From the NCBI GenBank assembly GCA_014529385.2, contig CM043967.1, positions 13,145,501 to 13,209,500 on the forward strand: DNA of 64,000 nucleotides, given 5' to 3'. Position numbers and translations under genes: made by a program. This document shows, piece by piece, positions 13,736 through 24,012 of the stretch. The notes beneath the pieces were generated by a model that had not been told where the DNA came from, did not search any database, and saw nothing but the letters and a program-made list of their open reading frames with translations. Position 1 is the first letter of the stretch; every line of letters starts with the position of its first letter. Source of the stretch: Adiantum capillus-veneris (lineage: Eukaryota > Streptophyta > Polypodiopsida > Polypodiales > Pteridaceae).

Positions 13736-14537
13736 TCAAATCTCGTCCAAGGAGCCACCCTCCTTGGTGATAAGGTAGATCAATCCCTTAGATGTAGACC
13801 TCCTCTTATCTACATTCCGTGGATGACTCGAATTTACGTATCCAATGATGGATTCATCACTATTTTAGAATCACAAGCACTTGCTTGCTGTACCTAACCC
13901 AATGTTTCTGGCCAGGGTTATCCATGTAACAACTCACCACTCCCACTACATGTGAGCATGAAGCAATCCCCTTTTCCCCCTGCTAACAACACCTGACTAT
14001 GTGCACGCCTATAGAGAGTTGACACTCCCCTAATCCATGCATGTGAAAAACCCATCCGATGCATAGTTCACTAAAGGAAGCCCCACTCAACTCTGTCATA
14101 CGCCTTCTCAAACTCAAGGGAGTACCACTAGATCCTCTCCTTGGAGACGTGCGAGGGTAGTCACCTCCCAGAAGGTAAAAATGTTGTCAAGGTCGCTACG
14201 CTCCTTGACAAAACTCGTATGCATCTCATGTATAATTTTCTCAAGTAGCACTTGAATTCTCAAACTCAGAGTCTTTGCTAAGATTTTGTAGGTTGAGGGA
14301 GAATGGTGATGGATTGCCACTATCAAATCTCGTCCAAGGAGCCACCCTCCTTGGTGATAAGGTAGATCAATCCCTTAGATGTAGACCTCCTCTTATCTAC
14401 ATTCCGTGGATGACTCGAATTTACGTATCCAATGATGGATTCATCACTATTTTAGAATCACAAGCACTTGCTTGCTGTACCTAACCCAATGTTTCTGGCC
14501 AGGGTTATCCATGTAACAACTCACCACTCCCACTACA
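13364..14537. repeat. Exact 587-bp tandem direct duplication
   Basis: Unit 13364-13950 is followed immediately by 13951-14537. Reading them side by side I found no difference. The unit contains LINE reverse-transcriptase sequence at its left and copia RNase H/RT sequence at its right, so the duplication happened after those two elements became adjacent. Edge bases are ambiguous by two because of a shared CA. Confidence 0.9.
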
Positions 14538-16240
14538 AATACAATGTCTGGCCTTTAGCCACCATAGCGTACATGAGATTTCCCACAAGGCTACGGAATA
14601 CGGAATCTTAGCCATCTCGACATTCTTAACATCTGATTTAGGAGAGACATCCTTGCTAAGGTCACATATGCCGGCATTGGGATACTGGATTCCTTTCCCC
14701 CTTGCATATTGAAATGATGCAAGAACTTATGTATGTATGATTCTTGAAAAACTCAAGAATGCCCTTTGACTTGTCACATACCAAGAAAGTGACTTGCGTC
14801 TCCAAAATAATTCATAACGAAATTCTAACCCAACATTTGCTTTGAATTGGCAATCTCGTGAGAGTTCTTACCATCGATAAGCATGTAACTGACATATAGC
14901 ACAAGAAGAACGAGCGATCCATCACTGAGCTTCTTCTTGTACAAGCAGTGATCCGCTTGACTCCTTTAATACCCGTGAGACTGCATAGACGTATCAAAAT
15001 TTTGATACTTTTTCTTGGATTCTTGCTTCAAGCCATAAAGTGCTTTTTTGAGTCTACATACAAGCTCTTTGCTGCATGTATAGGATGCTGCATGTACTCA
15101 TTCTCTTGAAGATCACTATGAAGAAAAGATAACTTCAAATCCATTTGGTCCAACTTTTAGTCCTCAATACCTACTAGTCCAAGCCCTATACACAAGTAAT
15201 CATCTTGACCATTAGGCGTTGAATCTCTTGATGTAAACTTCTTATTGGCCATTTGCAAAGTATTGCTTTCTTTACATTAAGCACTTTGACCAATTTTCAA
15301 ATCTTATTTTTCACAATGGAATCATATTCTGATTGCACAACCTGCTCCCACTACAACTTACCTTATTAGACACTTTGACCGATTTCCAAGTCTCATTTTT
15401 TAACAATTGAATCATCTTCTGATTGCATAGCCTACTCCACTTGCAACTTATCATCCATTTGCAAAGCTTCTTGGAAGCAAGATGGTTCTATGTACTCGAT
15501 CATCATGACATAATCCAAACCTAGTTGGAACCACTCAAGCGGATGTAAGACTCTACTAGGACGTCTCAAACCATGATTGCTACTCTCTCTAGAGTGTTGT
15601 TAGTGGAAGGATCCCCACTAGATTTCCGAGTTCTTATCAAATTTAAGGCAATATTCTCAAATGCGACTCTCCTATAAATCACTTCAACAGACTCCTTATG
15701 CATCTTCGACTCATTGAAGATCGCATTTGAACTGCGAATAATTTTATGAGATTGCAGGTGGCAGAGATGATAGCCCATCCCTCCATCTGCATCATATCAA
15801 AAAAAGATAGACTTTGTGGATCAAGCTTCTGTTTAAGATCCTTTGGCACATGAGCATATGCCTTACAACCACATACACGAAAATGATGACCACAAATCCT
15901 ATGTAATCTTATAATGTAATGTCATACTAGGTGATATGTTGATGATTCTGGGTGGCAAAGACAATAGCCCATCCCTCCATTTGCATCATATCAAACAAAG
16001 ATGACTTTGGATCAAGCTTCTTTCTAAGATCCTTTGGCACATGAGCATATGCCTTGCAACCAAAGATAACTTTTGATCATGCTCTCGGAAAGATTTTGCA
16101 TCTCTACGAGATAGATGCCCATCGCAAAGCCCTCATTTCTTTTCACAATCACATTGATGGAGTTTAGTTTCACATTGGTAGACAGGACATCCCCATGGAT
16201 CATCACATTGGAAGTAAAACATGATTCACAAGGAAAGGAC
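13736..16240 (-). pseudogene. Copia E integrase C-terminus, RT and RNase H remnant
   Basis: Minus-strand copia polyprotein pieces in collinear order from high to low coordinate. Integrase tail: AYAHVPKDLKQKLDPQS near 15860-15810 and SHKIIRSSNAIFNESKMHK at 15745-15690. RT: QMDLKLSFLHSDLQENEYM at about 15150-15090, a LYGLKQ-like block near 15040, and a decayed YVDD region, YMSVT, at 14900. Then VGNLMYAMV (14600-14570), GVVSCYMDNPGQKHW (14535-14490) and GYVNSSHPRNVDKRRST of RNase H (about 14420 and, in the duplicate, 13830). Heavily mutated. Part of its 3' end lies in the 587-bp duplication. Confidence 0.7.
15730..16062. repeat. Local duplication of ~130 bp in copia E integrase region
   Basis: 15740-15870 and 15935-16062 are alike: both carry GATAGCCCATCCCTCCAT or a one-base variant, CATATCAAA, GGATCAAGCTTCT, and GATCCTTTGGCACATGAGC. 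They differ by small indels. The right copy interrupts the integrase reading order, so it is a later rearrangement. Confidence 0.75.
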
Positions 16241-16249
16241 ACTCGAGGT

Positions 16250-17188
16250 CCTTTTCAGGCCGTCAACAGTCAACCTGATCACCACCATCATGTGGATAAT
16301 CAGCTGCATAAAACTGTAAATTGACGCACTTCATTAGAGCAGCAGGAATTTTATCCTGCCCTTGAATGCAGAGCCTGTTTAAAAATAGCTCCTCCCCCAT
16401 AAGATAAGTTGCATAGCCTGTGACAGCAGCAGAAAAAGATTACACTACAATCAACACATCTCTCACAAGGAAGATCTTGGCCCTGTTACAATGGAGGTCT
16501 GATCTTAGCTTCTGCCAAAAGAAGAACTTGCCTCTGTTACAACAGAACATATTTCTGGAATACAACTGGGAAACTAATGCAATGTACTTGAATCATCTTC
16601 ACAAACCAGAGAAACATGCGTAAATGAGTAAGGCTTGCCAATTTAAAAAATCCAGACGTTCCCTGTCACAAGATTGGATATTTGAAGTAGAAGACACATA
16701 ATTTACGGCCATCAGTCAGCTCTCATCAAATTTCATTGAAGTGTAAGAATACAAGACAAAAAGATGTCAACAAGATTTACTGCCATAGACACCTCTCATC
16801 AAAATGAAAGCAATTATGGACTTCCACTATTGACAGCTGGTATGCATGCAAAGTACATTGTGCTAGGGCACCATGGCACCCATATCCATTATAATATAGA
16901 TACAAACAGAGCCGTTGGGATGAAAGCATTAAAAGGCTCCTTGGGACAAGAGCCAAAGCAAATACAATTCATGAACCCATTACGAACCCATCTTTTTCTG
17001 TGTGCAATACAAAAGAATAAATTCTATGCCTGGCCTTTAAGAAGGATGGTCCTTCATTCCTTTGAGGTCAGTCAGCAGTCAAGGTTCATCTGTAGTGTTT
17101 CTTCAAAGTGAAACCATTCACGTGCTGCATTGGACCAAAGATCCAAGCTTCCACTGAAGTTTCTGCTTGCTTGTGTGCTCGACTTGAA
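16250..17188 (-). other. 3' untranslated/flanking region of the C4-hydroxylase gene
   Basis: Downstream of the stop codon on the minus strand. No coding or transposon motif is apparent, and the block from about 16620 to 17188 has the even composition of an untranslated region. I found no clear AATAAA on the coding strand, so the polyadenylation site is not placed. Confidence 0.4.
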
Positions 17189-20100
17189 TCATTCGTTGAT
17201 AGGTCTAGCCTCAAACCCACCGTCAGCACGATTTTGCAGTTTGTAGGGCATGTAAGTGCCAAGAAGTTTGTCCCATACAACAAAAAATGGCTGCGAGAAG
17301 TTGTACTTTGCCCCATAAAGCTGGTGATGGATGTCATGGTAAGCTGTGTTGTTCTGAAAGAACATATGGAATGGATTACCAGGGAGCCAGAGTCCGCAAT
17401 GATCATCCACTGTCTTTATTGTTGCAAAGGAGAAAAAGAAGACCGACGTCCGGGGCGTCATTCCTGACACAAGAAAAGAGATGGCCCCACCCACAGTATC
17501 CAATAACAGCCCTTCAATGGGATGGTTGTAAAGAGCACCAAAAGCATAAGGGACGACCAATTTGTGATGCTGCGAATGGATGTGCCGGTACAGAAACTTG
17601 TTGTGGTGCATATAGCGATGCACGAAGTATTGCCAGGTATCCATTACCAGCATTGCCACAAGAAATTGACCCAGCTGAGTTGCTAATGAAGGCTGTGACG
17701 CTGTCTTACTTGACTCCTCTGTCCCTGTAACCTGGCCAGTCAACAAATAAATCAACGAATCAGACCAAGTAGCTTTAATGCAGCTGCATTGTGTCCGAAC
17801 ACAAAGGTCATAAGCTGTTACAAATGATAGTCAGAAACTTCTTGACACTGCTACATTTTTTAACTTTGGTAAGCTGGGTTACCATTGCTTAGTCCAAGTG
17901 ACATTATTGTATTTTAATCTTGTAGTAAGTTGGATTTTTGTGCATCAAGTAACACGAAGCTTTTTTGAGTTTACAGTATGATTTGCATTGGTAGAGCTCG
18001 GCACAGTCAGCACACTTGCCATAATAGAGATCGGTATTTCAGCTGTTCCTGGAGTGATATTGGCTTTTCTTACACAGCCATTACAAGTGAGTTTCCTGTG
18101 GGCTTAGCCATTCAGAAAAAACTGGATTTGAAGCCGAATCGAAAAATTCACAACAAACTTTCTCCAGATCACAAAACCTGTTGGTGGTTTCCAGATAACT
18201 AAGAAAGCTATTAATAGAAAATGACTTCAAACAGGCAATCACCTTCCAAAACACCTCGACTTTGGAAAAAAGCATTCAAGAGGCACTCTCTAACATCCCC
18301 AGAAAAGCTGGAGGAGCCCCAAAATACTTGAGAGGATTGACGTTAGGAAATAAATTATGGGCCAACAAACAGACAAGAAGTGCACACATACAAGAGCCAC
18401 TTCGATCTGTTTTGCAAAGAGGATCGACACCATGCAAGGGCTAAAAATATGCTGCAAAAAAACAGTAAAGGGCTAAAGATATGCTGCAAGAAAACAGTAC
18501 TCCCTCACAAAACTCTCTCCATTACCGGTATTGATCAGACTGCTATACTGAACTTCTACCTAGAAGTAAATTTTACACACAACTTTGATCCAACAATTGG
18601 AGGATCCCACATCAATATCAAATGAGAGCCACCTGGGAATGACAATTTGTTCCCCCCACAAAAATGCCAAGAAGGTTGTGATCGTTAACAGTCACAAATT
18701 GAAATGGTTGAAGCATTACTATCTAGAATCTTGTTAGGCTTGATTCCGATAACCCTAGCTAGATTCTTTGTAACTGCATACTTGCAATACCAACGGGTCT
18801 ACCAATTCTACATTTTCTGTATATCAACCATTTTATTTCCATAAACATAGAAGAAAAATCTATTTGGGGAAACAGAGTGTTGGTCTTCGAAAGAACCAAC
18901 TAGAGCCTAGACATTAATTATTTCAATCAACCTAGAGAAGTCAAGGCAAACTTTTGCTGAGAGGTCAATTTTCAAAAGGCGGCAAGATTACGTCCGCGAT
19001 GACATCGATTCACCAAAATATTCCCATCAGATGTTCCCAGTTTGTGTATTTTCCACGATGAAGGATCCACATATAGTCCAATCAAGATGATAATTAGCTA
19101 GCCTATATTGCCGCAATCAGTTGTTTCAGTTTATGTAGCCCCTAGCCCCTCAAAATGCTACATGTAGACACATGGACCCAATCGAGCTAATGGCCAAAGA
19201 TTCATCAAACTCTTCTCTCTGTGCTTCTCGGCCACTAAAAACGAGAGAAAGGTAGGCTACCCTATATTGCCATGTTCCTACAATTTGAAGTCAAAACACA
19301 GTTCCCAACTGACATTCCCCCTCTTGATATGCTGTGTTCACGCACACAACTCTATCAAGCTAATGGCCAAACAAAAATCTGCCTCTTTGTTATCATGGCT
19401 ACAACAGTAACAGACTAGTAACATTACACAAAATATAATCACTCCCACTTCACCCCCATAATACTACAATCTAAGAGACCGATTAACAAGCAAAAACAAA
19501 CTCTATCAATATTGACATGATTTTCGAATAGTGATGAACTGGTTTCCTTTTGTAATGTATGCCCTCTTGGAACAAAAGAACATAAACCTAGATGAATCCA
19601 GGATAAGCCCAGATTCACCTTGAAGGAAAGTGCAAGGTATAGACCCATGGTACCTAGGGGTACCAAGGCACACGACTCCCTGCAAACCTAAGCACTGAGA
19701 AACCTGGCTTTCAGAACAAAATCCATGAAACTCAATTAAAGATTCCTGCATAAAAAAGACTAGGCCTAACGTGTACAAGAAAATTCTGGGCGCTAAATAT
19801 GTGCCATTAATTGAAAAAAAAACATCAAGCTCCAATATGTTTGGAGAATCCCTCGGGACACTAGAACAACTCTCATTAAAAAGCCAGTATATACCTCATG
19901 GCTTGCGACAAGAAATACGAGAGAAAGTAACATCCAGAGATGAATAAGAAACAACACACAGAAAGTTAATGAAATATGGAGGCCTCTTAATTGCAATATA
20001 TATGCCTCATGACTGGCGACTAGAAATACCAGGAAAAAGAAACAAAAAGCAGTAAGTTAATGAATTATTGGGGGCGGGGCTCTTAATTGAATCAAGCTCC

Positions 20101-20609
20101 ATGGTTTTGAATCGAAGTCTGGCCCAAACGAATTCTCCATGGCTTACGAGAAGAAATGGCAGAAAGGGAAAAATCCATGATAAAACTTCCGCGAATGTTG
20201 TTGTGCAATCAACTACTAGCTCTAAAAACAATAACTGTATATTCATTGGCTTGCATGAGAGAGTGCGCGTTCCCATCATTCTGTACGATGCCTTGTTTTG
20301 GCATGTGCATGGCTTGAAATTGCATGATAAAGTGCCCATTGAACTAAAAATCAAACGATCAAATGAAGAGGCTCTCACCGTGAATAGAATAATTGCGACA
20401 AACGCCTGAAGACCTTGCTGCAGAAGAACTCCCTTGGCAACGGAGGAAGGGGGGACGAGGTTGCGCATCTCCTCCTCTTTTCTGGAGTGCATGCGATAGC
20501 GATCCATGGGTTCCAGGAAATGGTAAAGCCCGGAGTAAAGCCAGTAGACGATGATGGGCGCAAAGGTGCCCATCATTTCATCGCTGACGAAGCCCTCCCA
20601 AAACACCAT
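17189..20609 (-). CDS. SBH1/2-like: Sphingoid base (sphinganine/ceramide) C4-hydroxylase, two coding exons
   Basis: A membrane di-iron enzyme of the fatty acid hydroxylase family that adds the C4 hydroxyl to dihydrosphingosine-type long-chain bases in the endoplasmic reticulum, giving phytosphingosine-type bases for plant ceramides. Coding exons are 20379-20609 (ATG at 20607-20609) and 17189-17731 (stop TGA). The donor ACG|GTGAGA and acceptor CCAG|GTTACA give a phase-0 junction after residue 77. The predicted 257 residues match the usual plant length of about 258-260. Histidine clusters are intact: HRYMH at 115-119, HSQHH at 129-133 and HDIHH at 209-213; [11 protein letters not shown] and [16 protein letters not shown] are also family signatures. 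Hydrophobic segments lie near 9-30, 63-77, 97-113 and 155-182. An in-frame TTG at 20621 is not needed; the ATG fits homologs. This is the one gene here that looks functional. Confidence 0.94.
17732..20378 (-). other. Intron of the C4-hydroxylase gene (2647 bp)
   Basis: Bounded by GTGAGA on the donor side and TTGACTGGCCAG on the acceptor side. It contains no transposon protein motif. A 32-bp tandem duplication with the phrase GGGCTAAARATATGCTGCAA lies at about 18439-18500. A degenerate ~105-bp tandem repeat occupies 19889-20180. Confidence 0.85.
19889..20180. repeat. Degenerate ~105-bp tandem repeat in the intron
   Basis: Units begin near 19891, 20001 and 20134. Shared phrases are CCTCATGGCTTGCGACAAGAAAT, CCTCATGACTGGCGACTAGAAAT and CTCCATGGCTTACGAGAAGAAAT. 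The first two units also share a GTTAATGAAnTAT and CTCTTAATTG tail. The third is partial. Confidence 0.7.
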
Positions 20610-20760
20610 AACTGGGCGCAAAAACCTGCGGGAAGAGATGCGTCGGCCTTCGTTTTGGGAAGAAACTAGGGTTACGGAAGAGGGGTAAGGTAAGAGCGGG
20701 CCTCTCTGTGTGTAGATGCTAAAGAGAGCTCGAGGGAAGAAAGGCGGTTATATCAAAGAG
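20610..20760 (-). promoter_or_regulatory. 5' UTR and candidate core promoter of the C4-hydroxylase gene
   Basis: Upstream of the ATG the coding strand is pyrimidine-rich, typical of a plant leader. A TATA-like GATATAACC lies at about 20748-20756, roughly 140 bases before the ATG. No experimental start is implied. The leader has an in-frame TTG but no upstream ATG that I noticed in the first 60 bases. Confidence 0.35.
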
Positions 20761-21173
20761 GATAGAGAGGAGACACAGGCATTTTGGAGATGGAAGGCGG
20801 CTTTGACCGGCAATTGCCTGCGCTGGGTTTTTTGTGACATACGATGTGCCGTAGAATACCACTCACAGCAACGCATACAATGGGGATACGGTGAAGCAGC
20901 TGTCTCCTTCCACGTCCCCTTTTTAACGGTTATCCTTTTGCCATCCCCATGCTTTTCTGCTACGTGTCCCTTGATTCATTTGCCTCCGGCGACATAAGCT
21001 ATTTATAAGCTATTTATGAAGAATGCGTCAGAAAGTTGAAACTTGAGCGGACTTCAACCAAAGTTTTCTTTGATCTTTCTTGGGTTCGAACTTCTAGAAC
21101 CTATACCTCACAAGTCACAACCTAGCCTACCTAGTTGTGACTCATTGTTGGGTTTGTGAAGGTCCAAGCTCGA
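20761..21173. other. Intergenic region between the C4-hydroxylase promoter and the LINE 3' end
   Basis: No gene or repeat recognised. It probably holds the distal promoter of the C4-hydroxylase. Confidence 0.4.
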
Positions 21174-21186
21174 TTTTTTTTTTTTT
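21174..21186 (-). other. LINE 1 poly(A) tail
   Basis: Thirteen T residues on the plus strand mark the 3' terminus of the minus-strand LINE. The flanking target duplication could not be matched at the 5' side. Confidence 0.7.
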
Positions 21187-21537
21187 AGGGAACAATGCTA
21201 GATAAAAAGGAAAAGTACAAAAGCCCCTAAGGTAGGACAGGGGCTATCGTGGCCATGAGAGGAGTGGCCAAAGAAAATAGGGATCATCAAAGAGAGTTAC
21301 AAGCGTAAAAATACTTGACAATGGCTTGTAGTTTCCAAGATTCATAAAAGGACGTAATGACATGCCTCCATCTTTGCCACCTCGAGCATTTTTGCATTAG
21401 CTTGACATCAATTGCCGCTAAAGCAGTAACCAGACTTGCAAACTCTGATATGACACCCTAAAACTCTGAGCTAGGGGAATAGTAGAAGAAGAGAAGGGGA
21501 GTGCAAAAACTGCCTTGTTTCTTTCTAGCCAGATGTG

Positions 21538-23705
21538 CTACAGGAAGGCCCCTCTGAGATAGGTCCAGAGTGGGACATCAATGAAGATACATCCTCCCAA
21601 TAGAATAGCTCTCCAGGTAAGCTTGGATGGGTCTAAAGTACAGGTTTTAAGGAGTTCACCTTTGAAGAAGATATTGTGTTTGCAATTGATGAACAAATGC
21701 GACAAAGTCTCTTCATAAACCTTGCATCTTTTGCGAATACCATCAGAAATCCCAATTTGTTTTGCTTTTACTCCTGTCCAAAGACCTTGATGCAAAATGA
21801 GCCACATCAAACACCTCTGCTTTATGGACAGAGGGTAAGCATATATACACTAAAATCTGTAAGATGATTGTTTCCCATTCCAAGCTGTTCTCCACTATTT
21901 GTTAAGCTTGTCCACCAAAGTAGGGTCCACTAGACCAGTTGCTCCTTTGTAAGCATAAATGCTAGTGCATACTTTGAGAAGGGAAGGAGGATAGCCTTTA
22001 AAGCACACATGCATATGCACAAGTATGGTATGCAACTCAGCACAACCTTGAGAGATTGGAAATTGCTGTAGCAGGTGATCTTTAGAAAGCCACCCCCCAT
22101 CTTTGTATATATCCTTCGAGCTTCTTAGCCCTACTTTAAAATACTTATGTGCCCTTTTGGACAACTGCCAATTATTGGCTTTAGACATCCAACCAAACTA
22201 GATAGAGTCCAGCAACCAAAAGGAGATAGTGTCTGACTGAAATTTTGGAGGAGACCAACTATATTTCCTAGCGTTCCATGCTTTCCAAAACCTGCAAACA
22301 AGTTCGGAACCCTTTGGGGTATAGTTAGCATTAGAAATCAACAAGTCTTCCAAAGAAAGGCTAGTCCAAGCTTTGATATCCTTGAGATGGAATTGTTGAA
22401 TGTTTCTCCAGATCAAAATTGCCCAAAAGTCCGAGGAAGAGACAACCCTCAGTATTCGTTTTCTTGCCACTTTATTGAAAAGGTGTTGGATGCTGAGGAT
22501 GCCCAGCCCTCCAACCTCTTTATCTCTACAACAGACTTGCCAAGCTACCTTGGTTATATTATTGATATGCTCAGAACTACCCCACATAAATCTTCTAGCC
22601 AAAGTGAAGACCTTATTGAGCTAAAATTGAGAAGGCATCCAACAAGACAAGAAATAGACAAGTGAAGACAAAAAATAACGATTCAAAACAAAAACTCTTG
22701 TAGATAAGTTGGAATGATGGTTATGCCATAAAAATAACTTCTCCCTAAACTTGTACAACACCCATGCCCATCTTTGATTGAAGAAAACCTTAAACCCCAT
22801 AGGGATCCCCAAGAGTCTGAATACTTGACCTTCCACAATATGCTTACATCTAGATTGGGTAACAATACTTGGGCAGCTCCCTTTAAAGTCCTTGAAACCT
22901 GTTTTTGCATGGTTCATAATAGAGCCACTTGCCAAACAGAATAGGTTTAAGCATTCCCAAAACCTCTCAACAGATTTCTTATTATTCCTGGCCAGTGCAT
23001 TGGTATCATCTGCAAACTGTTAGAGATAGAGTTGATCAACAGCTCCTTCAATATTAATTTCCTACAAGAGTCTTTGTTGGAGGAATTTCTTAACTAATCA
23101 ACCCAATGCATCATATGAGATAGCATATAACAGTGGAGACATAGGACAACCATGTCTGATGAAGAGGAAAAGCATCAGCCCAGGTACCATTATTAGGAAT
23201 TCTAACATTAGCATTCCCAAACAGTAAGTGCACAAATTTGATGAACCCTCTGCCCAATCCTATGTCATGCAAGCTCTGAAGAATAAACTCCCAGTCAATT
23301 GTGTCATATGCTTTGTCAAAATCAATTTCAAAGAAAGTGAAGTCTTGGTTTGATTCTTTAGCATACTCCATCCCTTCCCATAAAGTGATGACTCTAAGAT
23401 GAACATTCCTTTAATGAACCCTTTTTGCTCTTTGAGGATGGACTGACCCATAGGGAGTACTTAATCTTCTAGCTAAAGATAGGGAGAAGATCTTACACAC
23501 AAAAGTCAGACATGTTATGGGCCTCCAGTTAGACAACTCCTCCCTTGAGCCTTTTAATTTAATAACCCTAGCATTAATTGAGGAGGAGAGAGCTCCAAGT
23601 GCCAGGTCTTCTTTCCAAACCATCATAAGAAAAGGTGTGAAAAAGTCTTGGTCTAGGGAGTAATTCTTTGGGGACACCATCCAAACCAAGGGATTTGCCA
23701 TGCTT
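21538..23705 (-). pseudogene. LINE 1 ORF2: reverse transcriptase and C-terminal zinc finger
   Basis: RT motifs appear in order on the minus strand: SNWRPITCLTFVCKIFSLSL (about 23550-23480), EIDFDKAYDTIDWEF (about 23325-23280), and an intact catalytic FADDTN at 22999-23016. Next come the thumb region LLGIPMGF (22820) and the LSTRVFVLNRYFLSS helix (about 22710). RRFMWGSSEHINNI and GGLGILSIQHLFNKVA follow (22600-22490). The terminal zinc-finger block RCKVYEETLSHLFINCKHN lies at 21735-21680. Frameshifts separate the blocks. The catalytic aspartates remain although the reading frame is lost. Confidence 0.82.
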
Positions 23706-23710
23706 TAGTT

Positions 23711-23937
23711 TGTTGGAATTAGGGTTGCAGGAAAACACACACAGCTTGGAGAAGACAAAGGAAGCTCAAGGCACACAATAGAGAGTGTGTTACTTAGTGT
23801 GTGATGGAAAGATAGATAGCCCTAGAGTGATGGGCGTATATATAATGCACGGGGGAAAAAAACCTCCTAAGGAGGGAAAAATGCCCCGGCGGTCCTAGCC
23901 TATTCACACACATCACTACCACATGTATATGGTAACA
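23711..23937 (-). repeat. 3' LTR of A1
   Basis: 227 bp, TG...CA ends; the plus strand opens TGTTGGAATTAGGG and closes TATGGTAACA. Confidence 0.93.
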
Positions 23938-24012
23938 AATCCCCCCTGGAGTGATGCGGTGAACGAGAGTTGGCACATGAGTAAAGGGAAGTGCCATGCC
24001 CTGAGGACATGA

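Noticed and set aside
17287-17730. Plus-strand open frame of 147 residues opposite the C4-hydroxylase exon 2
   Set aside because: Antisense shadow of a strongly supported coding exon.
20007-20378. Extension of the exon-1 reading frame beyond the splice donor
   Set aside because: Homology to the enzyme stops exactly at the GTGAGA donor and resumes after the acceptor at 17731, so the extension is intronic.
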